Below, in pieces: positions 1-9,745 of a stretch of 64,000 bases of DNA. The notes beneath the pieces were generated by a model. The model did no database searches. It was given only the letters and a program-made list of their open reading frames with translations, and had not been told where the DNA came from. Within the stretch, counting starts at the first letter, position 1, and each line of letters opens with the position of its first letter. Position numbers and translations under genes: made by a program. The DNA is from Pseudomonas agarici (GTDB lineage Bacteria > Pseudomonadota > Gammaproteobacteria > Pseudomonadales > Pseudomonadaceae), in NCBI RefSeq assembly GCF_900109755.1, contig NZ_FOAR01000006.1, forward strand, positions 1 through 64,000, given 5' to 3'.

Positions 1-357
1 GTGCTGCTGCGTGGTACCAAGCGTGACGACGTGGAGCGTGGCCAGGTTCTGGTCAAGCCAGGTTCGGTCAAGCCGCACACCAAGTTCACTGCAGAAGTCT
101 ATGTTCTGAGCAAGGAAGAAGGCGGTCGTCACACGCCGTTCTTCAAAGGCTACCGTCCACAGTTCTACTTCCGTACAACTGACGTGACCGGTAACTGCGA
201 ACTGCCAGAAGGCGTTGAAATGGTGATGCCAGGTGACAACATTCAGATGACTGTCACGCTGATCAAGACCATCGCGATGGAAGACGGCCTGCGTTTCGCT
301 ATTCGTGAAGGCGGTCGTACCGTCGGCGCTGGCGTCGTAGCCAAAATCATCGAGTAA
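1..357 (+). CDS. tuf: elongation factor Tu, C-terminal part (cut by window start)
   Basis: The last 118 residues of EF-Tu, the GTPase that delivers aminoacyl-tRNA to the ribosome; the full protein is about 397 residues. The visible part covers the end of domain 2 and all of domain 3, including the family-typical stretches [21 protein letters not shown] and VMPGDN. The GTG at base 1 is internal, not a start codon; the true start lies outside the window. The gene ends in TAA, is followed by a strong terminator, and lies upstream of the S10 operon, the usual tuf position in Pseudomonas. Confidence 0.97.
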
Positions 358-386
358 GCGTCTCATTGAGATAGCTTCGATGCTTT

Positions 387-417
387 AAAAAACCCCCGCC
401 TAGCGGGGGTTTTTTAT
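387..417 (+). terminator. rho-independent terminator after tuf
   Basis: AAAACCCCCGC / GCGGGGGTTTT stem with a short TA-rich loop and a run of T. It lies 30 bases after the tuf stop and 5 bases before the -35 box of the S10 promoter. Confidence 0.9.
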
Positions 418-421
418 TAGG

Positions 422-450
422 TTGACACCTATATGGCTCGTCTATAGAAT
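422..450 (+). promoter_or_regulatory. sigma70-type promoter of the S10 operon
   Basis: TTGACA (422-427), a 17-base spacer and TAGAAT (445-450). It lies directly behind the tuf terminator and about 60 bases before rpsJ. The 5' leader is therefore short, unlike the long L4-responsive S10 leader of E. coli. Confidence 0.75.
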
Positions 451-512
451 TGCGCCTCCTTTTAACGGGCGTATTGCGCTCGGTGGGAATAGCAGCCGGA
501 GTCTGAAATCCA

Positions 513-824
513 ATGCAAAATCAGCAAATCCGTATCAGGTTGAAGGCTTTTGACCATCGCCTGATCGACCAATCCACCCAGGAAATCGTGGAAACCGCGA
601 AACGTACTGGTGCTCAAGTGCGTGGTCCAATTCCACTGCCTACCCGTAAAGAGCGGTTTACCGTCCTGGTCTCCCCGCACGTCAACAAAGACGCGCGTGA
701 CCAATACGAGATCCGTACTCATAAGCGTGTACTGGACATCGTCCAGCCAACGGATAAAACCGTCGATGCGCTGATGAAGCTTGATCTTGCGGCAGGTGTG
801 GAAGTGCAGATCAGCCTCGGCTAA
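513..824 (+). CDS. rpsJ: 30S ribosomal protein S10
   Basis: 103 residues, the normal length of S10 (NusE), which sits in the 30S head and also pairs with NusB in transcription antitermination. The protein begins [19 protein letters not shown] and carries the S10 signature region with [17 protein letters not shown]. First gene of the S10 operon, with a CCGGAG ribosome site about 10 bases before the ATG. Its partner NusB is encoded at 54794-55294 in the same window. Confidence 0.98.
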
Positions 825-904
825 GACTCGGTCTTAGTCGTGTAACGCTCTGAAATGGGCGGCCATAGCGGGTGAAAGCCCCGTACACTCATGAGGTTTA
901 CAAC

Positions 905-1540
905 ATGACTATTGGTGTAGTCGGTCGTAAATGCGGTATGACCCGTATTTTCACCGAAGAAGGTGTCTCCATTCCGGTCACGGTCATTGAGATCGAGCCG
1001 AATCGCGTCACCCAGTTCAAGACTGAAGAAACTGATGGCTACCGTGCAGTGCAAGTGACTGTCGGCGAGCGTCGTGCTTCGCGTGTTACAGCCGCTCAAG
1101 CTGGCCACTTCGCTAAAGCGAACGTTGCCGCTGGTCGTACCGTAACGGAATTCCGCCTTGCAGAAGGCGAATACCAGGCCGGCGATCTGATCAGCACTGA
1201 AATCTTCGCTGCTGGCCAACTGGTCGATGTGACCGGTCAGTCCAAAGGTAAAGGCTTCCAGGGTACGATCAAGCGTTGGAATTTCCGCGGGCAAGATAAC
1301 ACCCACGGTAACTCCGTATCCCACCGCGTTCCAGGCTCTATCGGCCAGTGCCAGACTCCTGGTCGTGTATTCAAGGGCAAGAAAATGTCCGGTCATATGG
1401 GCGCTGAGCGCGTGACCGTGCAGTCCCTTGAAGTAGTGCGCGTGGACGCTGAACGCAATCTGTTGTTGGTCAAGGGCGCTGTTCCTGGCGCTACTGGCGG
1501 CAACCTGGTTGTACGTCCGGCAGCCAAGGCTCGCGGTTAA
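905..1540 (+). CDS. rplC: 50S ribosomal protein L3
   Basis: 211 residues from the ATG at 905 ([16 protein letters not shown]), the usual length. An upstream in-frame ATG at 872 would add 11 residues that do not look like L3, so it is not used. L3 binds 23S rRNA near the peptidyl transferase centre; the basic loop with [13 protein letters not shown] is visible. Second gene of the S10 operon, followed after 12 bases by rplD. Confidence 0.98.
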   Translation: MTIGVVGRKCGMTRIFTEEGVSIPVTVIEIEPNRVTQFKTEETDGYRAVQVTVGERRASRVTAAQAGHFAKANVAAGRTVTEFRLAEGEYQAGDLISTEIFAAGQLVDVTGQSKGKGFQGTIKRWNFRGQDNTHGNSVSHRVPGSIGQCQTPGRVFKGKKMSGHMGAERVTVQSLEVVRVDAERNLLLVKGAVPGATGGNLVVRPAAKARG

Positions 1541-1552
1541 GGGGAAGCTGAC

Positions 1553-2155
1553 ATGCAATTAAATGTAAATGACGCTCAAGCGATCGAAGTTTCCGAACTG
1601 ACATTTGGCGGCGAATTCAACGAGACGCTGGTTCACCAAGCAGTCGTGGCCTATATGGCCGGCGGCCGTCAAGGTAGCAAGCAGCAAAAGACCCGTTCCG
1701 ATGTTTCCGGTGGTGGCAAGCGCCCATGGCGTCAGAAAGGTACTGGCCGTGCTCGTGCCGGTACTATTCGTAGCCCGATCTGGCGCGGCGGCGGTACCAC
1801 TTTCGCAGCTCGTCCTCAGGATCACTCCCAGAAGCTGAACAAGAAGATGTATCGCGCAGCAATGCGTTCCATCCTTGCTGAGCTGGTGCGTACTGATCGT
1901 CTGGTCGTTGTTCAGGATTTCGCTGTTGAAACCCCGAAAACCAAAGACCTGCTGAGCAAACTGGCTGGCATGAGTCTGACCGACGTTCTGATCGTGTCTG
2001 ACGCTGTTGATCAGAATCTGTACCTGGCTGCTCGCAACCTGCCACACGTAGATGTCCGCGACGTACAGGGTTCCGATCCAGTTAGTCTGATCGCATACGA
2101 CAAGGTGTTGATCACCGTGTCGGCCGTGAAGAAATTCGAGGAGCTGCTGGGATGA
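1553..2155 (+). CDS. rplD: 50S ribosomal protein L4
   Basis: 200 residues. The long basic loop around residues 45-95 ([17 protein letters not shown]) reaches into the exit tunnel in known L4 structures. L4 is the autoregulator of the S10 operon in enterobacteria; the short leader here gives no sign of that control. Its stop overlaps the rplW start by 4 bases (ATGA), indicating translational coupling. Confidence 0.98.
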   Translation: MQLNVNDAQAIEVSELTFGGEFNETLVHQAVVAYMAGGRQGSKQQKTRSDVSGGGKRPWRQKGTGRARAGTIRSPIWRGGGTTFAARPQDHSQKLNKKMYRAAMRSILAELVRTDRLVVVQDFAVETPKTKDLLSKLAGMSLTDVLIVSDAVDQNLYLAARNLPHVDVRDVQGSDPVSLIAYDKVLITVSAVKKFEELLG

Positions 2156-2451
2156 ACCAGGAACGCGTATTTAAAGTTCTGCTTGGCCCGCACGTTTCCG
2201 AGAAGGCTACGGTTCTGGCAGACAAAAAAGGTCAGTTCGTTTTCAAGGTTGCTACTGACGCAACCAAGCTGGAAATCAAGAAGGCCGTCGAAAGCCTGTT
2301 CAGCGTGAAAGTAGAGCGTGTGACTACCCTGAACGTTCTGGGTAAAAGCAAGCGCACTGCTCGCGGTCTGGGCAAGCGTAATGACTGGAAGAAGGCGATC
2401 ATCTCCCTTCAGCCAGGCCAAGATCTCGATTTCAGCAGCAGTGCTGAGTAA
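2152..2451 (+). CDS. rplW: 50S ribosomal protein L23
   Basis: 99 residues, begins [20 protein letters not shown], the L23 N-terminal signature. L23 forms the rim of the exit tunnel and the docking site for trigger factor and SRP. Starts inside the stop of rplD (ATGA) and is followed after 14 bases by rplB. Confidence 0.98.
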
Positions 2452-2465
2452 GGAAGGGGTGCATC

Positions 2466-3290
2466 ATGGCAATCGTTAAATGCAAACCGACTTCCCCTGG
2501 CCGCCGTTTTGTGGTCAAGGTGGTCAATCAGGAGCTGCATAAAGGCGCTCCTCACGCACCGCTGCTCGAGAAAAAGTCGAAGTCTGGTGGTCGTAACAAC
2601 AATGGCCGCATTACCACTCGTCACATCGGTGGTGGTCATAAGCAGCATTATCGTCTGGTCGACTTCCGTCGTAACGACAAAGATGGCATCGCTGCCACTG
2701 TCGAGCGTATCGAATACGATCCAAACCGTACTGCTCACATCGCACTGCTGCTGTACGCAGACGGCGAGCGCCGCTACATCATCGCCCCTAAGGGGGTGAG
2801 TGCCGGCGACCAGTTGATCGCAGGTGCCCTGGCGCCGATCAAGCCAGGTAACGCTTTGCAGCTGCGTAACATTCCAGTTGGTAGCACCGTACACGGCATC
2901 GAATTGAAGCCAGGTAAAGGCGCGCAAATCGCTCGTTCCGCTGGTGCTTCGGCTCAGCTGATCGCTCGTGAAGGCGTGTACGTTACCCTGCGTCTGCGTT
3001 CCGGTGAAATGCGTAAAGTCCTGGCTGAATGCCGTGCGACCCTGGGCGAAGTCTCGAACTCCGAGCACAGCCTGCGTTCGCTGGGTAAAGCAGGTGCCAA
3101 ACGCTGGCGTGGCGTTCGCCCAACCGTTCGTGGTGTTGCCATGAACCCGGTTGACCACCCACATGGTGGTGGTGAAGGTCGTACCTCTGGTGGTCGTCAT
3201 CCGGTATCGCCGTGGGGCTTCCCGACTAAGGGCGCGAAGACTCGTGGTAATAAGCGTACCGACAAAATGATCGTCCGTCGTCGCAAGTAA
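2466..3290 (+). CDS. rplB: 50S ribosomal protein L2
   Basis: 274 residues, family length. L2 is needed for subunit joining and supports peptidyl transferase activity. The conserved C-terminal stretch [18 protein letters not shown], with the histidine important for activity in E. coli L2, is intact. Preceded by an AGGAAGGGG ribosome site; rpsS follows after 16 bases. Confidence 0.98.
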
Positions 3291-3306
3291 ATAGAGGGAT
3301 ACGACA

Positions 3307-3582
3307 GTGCCACGTTCTCTGAAAAAAGGTCCTTTTATTGATCTTCACCTACTGAAGAAGATCGAAGTGGCGGCGGAAAAGAACGATCGCAAACCAGTTA
3401 AGACCTGGTCGCGCCGTTCCATGATCCTGCCACAAATGGTCGGTCTGACCATCGCTGTACATAACGGTCGTCAACATGTCCCAGTTCTCGTGAACGAAGA
3501 CATGGTCGGTCACAAACTAGGCGAGTTTGCCGGTACCCGCACTTATCGTGGGCACGTGGCAGACAAGAAAGCCAAGCGTTAA
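3307..3582 (+). CDS. rpsS: 30S ribosomal protein S19
   Basis: 91 residues. The start is GTG at 3307 (protein starts [18 protein letters not shown]). S19 binds 16S rRNA in the 30S head near S13, encoded at 11350. The conserved C-terminal region [21 protein letters not shown] is present. Confidence 0.98.
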   Translation: MPRSLKKGPFIDLHLLKKIEVAAEKNDRKPVKTWSRRSMILPQMVGLTIAVHNGRQHVPVLVNEDMVGHKLGEFAGTRTYRGHVADKKAKR

Positions 3583-3595
3583 GGGGTAAGGAACG

Positions 3596-3928
3596 ATGGA
3601 AGTAGCCGCTAAGTTGTCGGGCGCTCGAATCTCCGCCCAGAAAGCCCGCTTGGTCGCCGACCAGATCCGCGGGAAGAAGGTGGGCGAAGCGCTCAACCTG
3701 TTGGCTTTTAGCAGTAAGAAAGCCGCCGAGATCATGAAAAAAGTGCTGGAGTCGGCCGTAGCCAACGCCGAGCATAACGAAGGCGCAGACGTTGATGACC
3801 TGAAAGTCAGCACCGTTTTCGTCAACGAAGGGCGTTCGCTGAAGCGCATCATGCCGCGTGCCAAAGGCCGTGCTGATCGCATCGTCAAGCGGTCTTGCCA
3901 TATCACTGTCAAGGTTGCTGACAAGTAA
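3596..3928 (+). CDS. rplV: 50S ribosomal protein L22
   Basis: 110 residues, begins [19 protein letters not shown]. The beta-hairpin loop with [15 protein letters not shown] (about residues 82-96) lines the exit tunnel next to L4 and is the site of macrolide resistance changes in other species. Ribosome site AAGGGGTAAGGAACG lies just upstream. Confidence 0.98.
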
Positions 3929-3941
3929 CGGAGTCGAAGAG

Positions 3942-4628
3942 ATGGGTCAGAAAGTACATCCCATTGGCATTCGCCTGGGAATCGTCAAGGAGCACACCTC
4001 CGTCTGGTACGCAGACGGTCGGACTTATGCGGACTATTTGCTCGCAGATCTGAATGTGCGTGAGTACCTCCAAGACAAACTAAAAAGCGCGTCCGTAAGC
4101 CGTATCGATATCCATCGTCCGGCTCAAACTGCACGCATCACCATCCACACCGCTCGTCCAGGTATCGTTATCGGGAAGAAAGGTGAAGATGTTGAGAAAC
4201 TGCGTCAGGACCTGACCAAGCAAATGGGTGTGCCTGTGCACATCAATATCGAAGAGATCCGTAAACCGGAGCTCGACGGTATGCTGGTTGCGCAGAGCGT
4301 GGCTCAGCAGCTGGAGCGTCGTGTAATGTTCCGTCGCGCTATGAAGCGTGCCGTACAGAACGCAATGCGCATTGGTGCCAAAGGCATCAAAATCCAAGTG
4401 AGCGGTCGTCTCGGCGGTGCTGAAATCGCACGTACTGAATGGTATCGCGAAGGTCGTGTGCCACTGCACACCCTGCGTGCCGATATCGACTATGCCACCT
4501 ACGAAGCTCACACCACTTACGGTGTGATCGGTGTGAAGGTTTGGATCTTCAAAGGCGAAGTAATTGGTGGTCGCCAAGAAGAGCTGAAGCCACAAGCACC
4601 AGCGCCTCGTAAAAAAGCTGCTAAGTAA
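3942..4628 (+). CDS. rpsC: 30S ribosomal protein S3
   Basis: 228 residues from the ATG at 3942 ([16 protein letters not shown]), the normal S3 start. A longer open frame begins at 3858 inside rplV, but its extra 28 residues are not S3-like. The KH domain with [13 protein letters not shown] is visible near residues 68-80. S3 forms the mRNA entry tunnel with S4 and S5. C-terminal lysine-rich tail as usual. Confidence 0.98.
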   Translation: MGQKVHPIGIRLGIVKEHTSVWYADGRTYADYLLADLNVREYLQDKLKSASVSRIDIHRPAQTARITIHTARPGIVIGKKGEDVEKLRQDLTKQMGVPVHINIEEIRKPELDGMLVAQSVAQQLERRVMFRRAMKRAVQNAMRIGAKGIKIQVSGRLGGAEIARTEWYREGRVPLHTLRADIDYATYEAHTTYGVIGVKVWIFKGEVIGGRQEELKPQAPAPRKKAAK

Positions 4629-4640
4629 GGGGTACGCCAA

Positions 4641-5054
4641 ATGTTGCAACCAAAGCGTACGAAGTTCCGCAAGCAGATGACCGGCCACAACCGTGGTCTG
4701 GCGCTGCGCGGTAGCAAGGTCAGCTTCGGCGAGTTCGCACTGAAGTCTGTTGCTCGCGGTCGTCTCACCGCTCGCCAGATCGAATCGGCACGTCGTGCCC
4801 TGACTCGTCACGTAAAACGTGGCGGTAAGATCTGGATCCGTGTATTCCCGGACAAGCCTATTTCCAAGAAGCCACTCGAAGTTCGGATGGGTAAAGGTAA
4901 GGGTAACGTGGAGTACTGGGTAGCCCAGATTCAGCCAGGCAAAGTCCTGTATGAAATCGAAGGCGTTTCTGAAGAGCTGGCGCGTGAGGCTTTCGCCCTG
5001 GCTGCTGCAAAGCTGCCGCTCGCCACCTCCTTTGTTAAACGGACGGTGATGTGA
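4641..5054 (+). CDS. rplP: 50S ribosomal protein L16
   Basis: 137 residues, begins [19 protein letters not shown], the L16 signature. L16 contacts the A-site tRNA elbow and is a late assembly protein. Its TGA stop shares one base with the ATG of rpmC. Confidence 0.98.
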
Positions 5055-5245
5055 TGAAAGCGAACGAACTTCGTGAAAAATCCGCACAGCAGCTGAACGA
5101 GCAACTGCTCGGCCTGCTGCGCGACCAGTTCAATCTGCGCATGCAGAAAGCAACTGGCCAGTTGGGGCAGTCTCATCTGCTCTCGCAAGTTAAGCGTGAC
5201 ATCGCTCGCGTGAAGACTGTGCTCAACCAGCAGGCAGGTAAGTGA
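5054..5245 (+). CDS. rpmC: 50S ribosomal protein L29
   Basis: 63 residues from the ATG at 5054 ([18 protein letters not shown]). A GTG three bases upstream is in frame but less likely. L29 is a two-helix protein near the exit tunnel beside L23. Overlaps the rplP stop by one base, so it is probably coupled to it. Confidence 0.97.
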
Positions 5246-5247
5246 TC

Positions 5248-5514
5248 ATGGCTGAAGCCGAAAAGACTGTCCGTACGCTGACTGGCCGTGTTGTCAGCGA
5301 CAAGATGGACAAAACCATCACCGTTCTGATCGAGCGTCGCGTCAAGCACCCGATCTACGGTAAATACGTTAAGCGTTCGACTAAGCTGCACGCACACGAC
5401 GAAACCAATCAGTGCCATATCGGCGACAAAGTCACTATTCGTGAAACTCGTCCGCTGGCCAAGACCAAATCTTGGGCACTGGTTGATGTTCTCGAACGCG
5501 CTGTGGAAGTCTAA
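5248..5514 (+). CDS. rpsQ: 30S ribosomal protein S17
   Basis: 88 residues from ATG 5248 ([20 protein letters not shown]). A GTG at 5242 is in frame but overlaps the rpmC stop and would only add two residues. OB-fold primary 16S binder; contains the S17 signature [18 protein letters not shown]. Last gene of the S10 operon; spc genes follow after 23 bases. Confidence 0.97.
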   Translation: MAEAEKTVRTLTGRVVSDKMDKTITVLIERRVKHPIYGKYVKRSTKLHAHDETNQCHIGDKVTIRETRPLAKTKSWALVDVLERAVEV

Positions 5515-5537
5515 GGGCTAGGGGTCGGAGAAATTAT

Positions 5538-5906
5538 ATGATTCAGACTCAATCCATGCTCGATGTGGCCGATAACAGCGGCGCTCGCCGCGTTATGTGC
5601 ATCAAGGTGCTGGGTGGCTCCCATCGTCGTTACGCGGGTATCGGTGACATCATCAAAGTGACCGTCAAGGAAGCCATTCCTCGCGGTAAGGTAAAGAAAG
5701 GCCAGGTGATGACTGCTGTCGTAGTCCGCACCCGTCACGGCGTGCGTCGTGCTGATGGCTCCATTATCCGCTTTGATGGCAACGCTGCTGTTCTGTTGAA
5801 CAACAAGCAAGAGCCGATCGGCACCCGTATCTTTGGGCCAGTGACCCGTGAACTTCGTACCGAGAAGTTCATGAAGATCGTCTCGCTCGCCCCAGAAGTG
5901 CTGTAA
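5538..5906 (+). CDS. rplN: 50S ribosomal protein L14
   Basis: 122 residues, begins [20 protein letters not shown], the L14 signature. L14 sits at the subunit interface and binds the silencing factor RsfS. First gene of the spc set; no separate promoter is evident in the 23 bases upstream, so the S10 transcript likely continues. Confidence 0.98.
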   Translation: MIQTQSMLDVADNSGARRVMCIKVLGGSHRRYAGIGDIIKVTVKEAIPRGKVKKGQVMTAVVVRTRHGVRRADGSIIRFDGNAAVLLNNKQEPIGTRIFGPVTRELRTEKFMKIVSLAPEVL

Positions 5907-5917
5907 GGAGATCCGAC

Positions 5918-6232
5918 ATGCAAAAGATTCGTCGTGACGACGAGATCATCGTGATCGCCGGCAAAGACAAAGGTAAGCGCGGTAAGGTGCTTAAGGTTCT
6001 CGCTGACGACCGTCTGGTCGTCGGTGGCTTGAACCTGGTCAAGCGTCATACCAAGCCTAACCCGATGTCGGGCGTACAAGGCGGTATCGTCGAAAAAGAA
6101 GCGCCACTGCACGCTTCCAACGTCGCCATTTTCAACGGCGAAACCAATAAAGCTGATCGCGTTGGTTTCAAAGTAGAAGACGGCAAAAAAATTCGTGTCT
6201 TCAAGTCGACCCAAAAAGCGGTTGATGCTTGA
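5918..6232 (+). CDS. rplX: 50S ribosomal protein L24
   Basis: 104 residues with the N-terminal KOW motif ([18 protein letters not shown], about residues 11-28). L24 is an early assembly initiator of the 50S subunit. Preceded by a TAAGGAG ribosome site overlapping the rplN stop. Confidence 0.98.
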   Translation: MQKIRRDDEIIVIAGKDKGKRGKVLKVLADDRLVVGGLNLVKRHTKPNPMSGVQGGIVEKEAPLHASNVAIFNGETNKADRVGFKVEDGKKIRVFKSTQKAVDA

Positions 6233-6252
6233 ACACTGCTAGGTAGAAGACC

Positions 6253-6792
6253 ATGGCACGACTGAAAGAGATTTATCGGAAGGAAATCGCTCCCAAGCTT
6301 AAGGAAGAACTTAAGCTGGTGAACGTGATGGAAGTTCCGCGCATTACCAAGATCACCCTGAACATGGGTTTGGGCGAAGCGATCGGTGACAAAAAAGTCA
6401 TCGAGCACGCTGTGGCTGACTTGGAAAAGATCACCGGCCAGAAAGTCGTCGTGACTCACGCTCGCAAATCCATCGCTGGCTTCAAGGTCCGCGAAGGTTG
6501 GCCGATCGGCGTCAAAGTGACTCTGCGTCGCGATCGTATGTACGAGTTCCTGGATCGTCTGCTGTCGATCTCCCTGCCTCGGGTTCGCGACTTCCGCGGC
6601 CTGAATGCCAAGTCCTTCGATGGTCGTGGCAACTACAGCATGGGCGTGAAAGAGCAGATCATTTTCCCGGAAATCGATTACGACAAGATCGATGCTCTGC
6701 GCGGTCTGGACATTACCCTGACCACCACTGCCAAATCGGATGAAGAAGGTCGCGCATTGCTGCGTGCTTTCAAATTCCCGTTCCGCAACTGA
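6253..6792 (+). CDS. rplE: 50S ribosomal protein L5
   Basis: 179 residues, family length. L5 binds 5S rRNA and contacts S13 and P-site tRNA. The signature [20 protein letters not shown] is near the N-terminus. Confidence 0.98.
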   Translation: MARLKEIYRKEIAPKLKEELKLVNVMEVPRITKITLNMGLGEAIGDKKVIEHAVADLEKITGQKVVVTHARKSIAGFKVREGWPIGVKVTLRRDRMYEFLDRLLSISLPRVRDFRGLNAKSFDGRGNYSMGVKEQIIFPEIDYDKIDALRGLDITLTTTAKSDEEGRALLRAFKFPFRN

Positions 6793-6805
6793 TTGGAGTA
6801 GGAAA

Positions 6806-7111
6806 ATGGCCAAGAAGAGCATGAAAAACCGTGAGCTGAAGCGTCAGCTCACCGTCGCCAAGTACGCCGTCAAGCGTGCAGCGCTCAAAGCAATCATCGT
6901 CGATCTGAACGCAAGTCCAGAAGCGCGTTGGGAAGCCTCCATAGCCCTGCAGAAGCAGCCACGTGACGCCAGTGCCTCGCGCATGCGTAACCGCTGCCGT
7001 ATCACCGGTCGTCCGCACGGCGTTTACCGCAAGTTCGGTCTCGGCCGTAACAAGCTGCGTGAAGCCGCGATGCGTGGTGACGTACCAGGTCTGGTCAAGG
7101 CCAGCTGGTAA
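6806..7111 (+). CDS. rpsN: 30S ribosomal protein S14 (zinc-free type)
   Basis: 101 residues from ATG 6806 ([14 protein letters not shown]); an in-frame ATG at 6740 lies inside rplE and is rejected. Only one cysteine is present, so this is the long, zinc-independent S14 form. The motif [21 protein letters not shown] is intact. It is followed by a 213-base gap, the largest inside the ribosomal block before rpmJ. Confidence 0.98.
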   Translation: MAKKSMKNRELKRQLTVAKYAVKRAALKAIIVDLNASPEARWEASIALQKQPRDASASRMRNRCRITGRPHGVYRKFGLGRNKLREAAMRGDVPGLVKASW

Positions 7112-7173
7112 GTCGTACTGCCCAAGTCGCCGCGGTCGGAATCGTAAGAACCCGACCGTTGGTGAGTTTGAGT

Positions 7174-7205
7174 ATGAATCAAGCCCCTTTTGGGGCTTGA
7201 TTCAT
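7174..7205 (+). repeat. perfect 14-bp inverted repeat between rpsN and rpsH
   Basis: ATGAATCAAGCCCC, loop TTTT, then GGGGCTTGATTCAT. A perfect 14-base-pair hairpin without a proper T-run after it, so it looks more like an attenuator or RNA-processing site than a full terminator. Its right arm contains the -35 box of the promoter called at 7197. Confidence 0.85.
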
Positions 7206-7225
7206 TTCTGGGGTGTGTCTAGAAT
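7197..7225 (+). promoter_or_regulatory. probable internal promoter for rpsH and the distal spc genes
   Basis: TTGATT (7197-7202), 17 bases, TAGAAT (7220-7225), about 100 bases before rpsH. The -10 is identical to that of the S10 promoter. A second small GC hairpin (CCGCGC / GCGCGG around a T6 loop, about 7242-7263) lies in the resulting leader. Confidence 0.6.
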
Positions 7226-7324
7226 GACCGGCTCGCCTGAGCCCGCGCTTTTTTGCGCGCGGAGTACCTCGGCGACAGTTGCAGCCGCAAGGCTCATTTT
7301 TTTTGTATCAGGAGCATCTAGCCC

Positions 7325-7717
7325 ATGAGTATGCAGGACCCGTTAGCGGACATGCTAACTCGAATCCGTAATGCCCAGATGGCTGAAAAGTCCGTCGTAA
7401 GCATGCCGTCTTCTACGCTGAAGGTGGCTGTAGCAAAAGTCCTGAAGGACGAAGGTTACATCGCGGGTTTTCAGATCACCGCCGACGCCAAGCCGTCGTT
7501 GTCCATTGAGCTGAAGTACTTCGAAGGCCGTCCGGTCATCGAGGAAGTGAAGCGCGTTAGCCGTCCAGGCCTGCGTCAGTACAAGTCCGTCGAAGACCTG
7601 CCGAAAGTTCGTGGCGGCCTGGGCGTGTCTATCGTCTCCACCAACAAGGGTGTGATGACTGATCGTGCTGCGCGCGCCGCCGGTGTCGGCGGCGAAGTTC
7701 TTTGCACTGTGTTCTAA
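7325..7717 (+). CDS. rpsH: 30S ribosomal protein S8
   Basis: 130 residues, begins [21 protein letters not shown]8 binds 16S helix 21 and is the translational repressor of the spc operon in E. coli. C-terminal signature [18 protein letters not shown] is intact. A clear AGGAG ribosome site lies about 10 bases upstream. Confidence 0.98.
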   Translation: MSMQDPLADMLTRIRNAQMAEKSVVSMPSSTLKVAVAKVLKDEGYIAGFQITADAKPSLSIELKYFEGRPVIEEVKRVSRPGLRQYKSVEDLPKVRGGLGVSIVSTNKGVMTDRAARAAGVGGEVLCTVF

Positions 7718-7729
7718 GGGGGGATAAGC

Positions 7730-8263
7730 ATGTCTCGCGTCGCTAAGAACCCCGTTAAGCTGCCAGCTGGTGTCGAAGTAAAATTCGCCGGCCAACAGCT
7801 TTCGGTGAAGGGTGCCAAGGGCACTCTCGAACTGAACATCCATTCGTCCGTTGAGATTGTCGAAGAAGCTGGTGAGCTGCGTTTCGCTGCTCGCAATGGC
7901 GATCAACAAACTCGCGCAATGGCTGGTACCACTCGTGCGTTGGTAAACAACATGGTCCAAGGCGTAAGCCAAGGCTTCGAGCGCAAGCTCCAGCTGGTTG
8001 GTGTTGGTTACAAGGCGCAAGCAAAAGGCACGGTGCTGAACCTGGCTCTTGGCTTCTCGCACCCAGTGGATTACGAACTGCCGGAAGGCATCACCGCTGA
8101 GACTCCTAGCCAGACCGATATCCTGATCAAGGGCATCGACAAGCAGCTGGTAGGTCAAGTGGCCGCCGAGATCCGCGACTTCCGTCCACCAGAGCCGTAC
8201 AAAGGCAAAGGTGTGCGCTACGCGGACGAAGTCGTCCGTCGTAAAGAAGCCAAGAAGAAGTAG
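7730..8263 (+). CDS. rplF: 50S ribosomal protein L6
   Basis: 177 residues, two L6 repeats, begins [17 protein letters not shown]. The C-terminal signature [20 protein letters not shown] is complete. L6 sits at the base of the L7/L12 stalk. 12 bases after rpsH. Confidence 0.98.
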   Translation: MSRVAKNPVKLPAGVEVKFAGQQLSVKGAKGTLELNIHSSVEIVEEAGELRFAARNGDQQTRAMAGTTRALVNNMVQGVSQGFERKLQLVGVGYKAQAKGTVLNLALGFSHPVDYELPEGITAETPSQTDILIKGIDKQLVGQVAAEIRDFRPPEPYKGKGVRYADEVVRRKEAKKK

Positions 8264-8273
8264 GGCATAGCAA

Positions 8274-8624
8274 ATGACCGACAAAAAAGTTACTCGACTG
8301 CGTCGCGCTCGCAAAGCACGCCTGAAAATGCACGAACTCGAAGTCGTGCGTCTCTGCGTGTTCCGCTCTTCGCAGCACATCTACGCCCAGGTCATTTCGG
8401 CCGACGGCAACAAAGTCCTGGCAAGTGCTTCGACTTTGGATAAAGAACTGCGTGATGGTGCCACTGGCAACATCGACGCGGCCACTAAGGTTGGCCAGCT
8501 GGTCGCTTCGCGTGCTAAAGCCGCAGGTGTCTCGCAGGTGGCTTTCGACCGCTCTGGCTTCAAGTATCATGGTCGCGTCAAGGCGCTGGCTGATGCTGCT
8601 CGTGAAGCTGGGCTGGAGTTCTAA
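8274..8624 (+). CDS. rplR: 50S ribosomal protein L18
   Basis: 116 residues. L18 binds 5S rRNA together with L5 and L25. The basic N-terminus ([15 protein letters not shown]) and the C-terminal [20 protein letters not shown] motif are typical. Confidence 0.98.
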   Translation: MTDKKVTRLRRARKARLKMHELEVVRLCVFRSSQHIYAQVISADGNKVLASASTLDKELRDGATGNIDAATKVGQLVASRAKAAGVSQVAFDRSGFKYHGRVKALADAAREAGLEF

Positions 8625-8627
8625 GTT

Positions 8628-9128
8628 ATGTCAAATAACGACCAAAAGCGCGACGAAGGCTACATCGAGAAGCTGGTTCAAGTTAACCGCGTAGCCAAAA
8701 CCGTTAAAGGTGGCCGTATCTTCACTTTCACCGCGTTGACCGTGGTGGGTGATGGTAAGGGCCGTGTGGGCTTCGGCCGTGGCAAGTCGCGTGAAGTGCC
8801 TGCTGCGATCCAGAAGGCTATGGAGGCTGCTCGCCGCAACATGATCCAAGTGGATCTGAACGGCACCACGTTGCAGTACGCCATGAAGTCCGCCCACGGC
8901 GCTTCCAAGGTTTACATGCAGCCTGCTTCTGAAGGTACCGGTATCATCGCTGGCGGCGCTATGCGTGCTGTCCTCGAAGTAGCCGGTGTTCAGAACGTCC
9001 TGGCCAAGTGCTACGGTTCGACCAACCCGGTAAACGTGGTTCATGCCACTTTCAAGGGTTTGAAAACCATGCAGTCCCCTGAGTCCATTGCTGCCAAACG
9101 CGGCAAAACTACAGTGGAGATCCTGTGA
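8628..9128 (+). CDS. rpsE: 30S ribosomal protein S5
   Basis: 166 residues. The N-terminal dsRBD-like part contains [20 protein letters not shown] and [15 protein letters not shown]5 influences decoding accuracy and lies at the mRNA entry site with S3 and S4. Three bases separate it from rplR; rpmD starts three bases after its stop. Confidence 0.98.
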
Positions 9129-9130
9129 TC

Positions 9131-9307
9131 ATGGCAACCGTAAAAGTAACGCTGATCAAAAGCATGACCGGTCGTATCCCTAACCACAAATTGTGCGTTA
9201 AGGGTTTGGGGCTGCGTCGCATCGGTCACACTGTAGAAGTCCAGGATACTCCCGAGAATCGCGGGATGATCAACAAGGCTTACTACATGCTGCGTGTCGA
9301 GGGTTAA
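9131..9307 (+). CDS. rpmD: 50S ribosomal protein L30
   Basis: 58 residues from ATG 9131 ([20 protein letters not shown]). The preceding GTG at 9125 overlaps rpsE and adds only two residues. Small single-domain protein of the bacterial short L30 type. Confidence 0.97.
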
Positions 9308-9310
9308 TCG

Positions 9311-9745
9311 ATGAAACTCAATGATCTGAGTCCAGCGCCGGGTTCCCGTCGCGAAAAGCATCGTCCGGGCCGTGGTATCGGTAGCGGTTTGGGTAAGACA
9401 GGTGGCCGTGGTCACAAAGGTCAGACCTCTCGCTCCGGTGGCACCATCGCTCCAGGCTTTGAAGGCGGTCAACAGCCGCTGCATCGTCGCCTGCCGAAAT
9501 TCGGTTTCGTGTCCCTGAAGGCCATGGATCGCGCAGAAGTGCGTCTGTCCGAGTTGGCCAAGGTGGAAGGCGACATCGTGACCGTGCAGTCCCTGAAAGA
9601 TGCCAACGTGATCAACCAGAACGTACAGCGTGTGAAAATCATGCTGTCGGGCGAAGTGACTCGCGCTGTAACTATCAAGGGTATCGCCGCCACCAAAGGT
9701 GCGCGTGCGGCTATCGAAGCAGCTGGCGGCAAGTTCGAGGAATAA
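9311..9745 (+). CDS. rplO: 50S ribosomal protein L15
   Basis: 144 residues, glycine- and arginine-rich N-terminus ([19 protein letters not shown]) that penetrates 23S rRNA. Begins three bases after the rpmD stop; its stop abuts the secY start codon with no gap. Confidence 0.98.
   Translation: MKLNDLSPAPGSRREKHRPGRGIGSGLGKTGGRGHKGQTSRSGGTIAPGFEGGQQPLHRRLPKFGFVSLKAMDRAEVRLSELAKVEGDIVTVQSLKDANVINQNVQRVKIMLSGEVTRAVTIKGIAATKGARAAIEAAGGKFEE

Noticed and set aside
3858..3941. Longer rpsC start inside rplV
   Set aside because: The extra 28 residues do not resemble S3, and the ATG at 3942 gives the normal N-terminus with a ribosome site.
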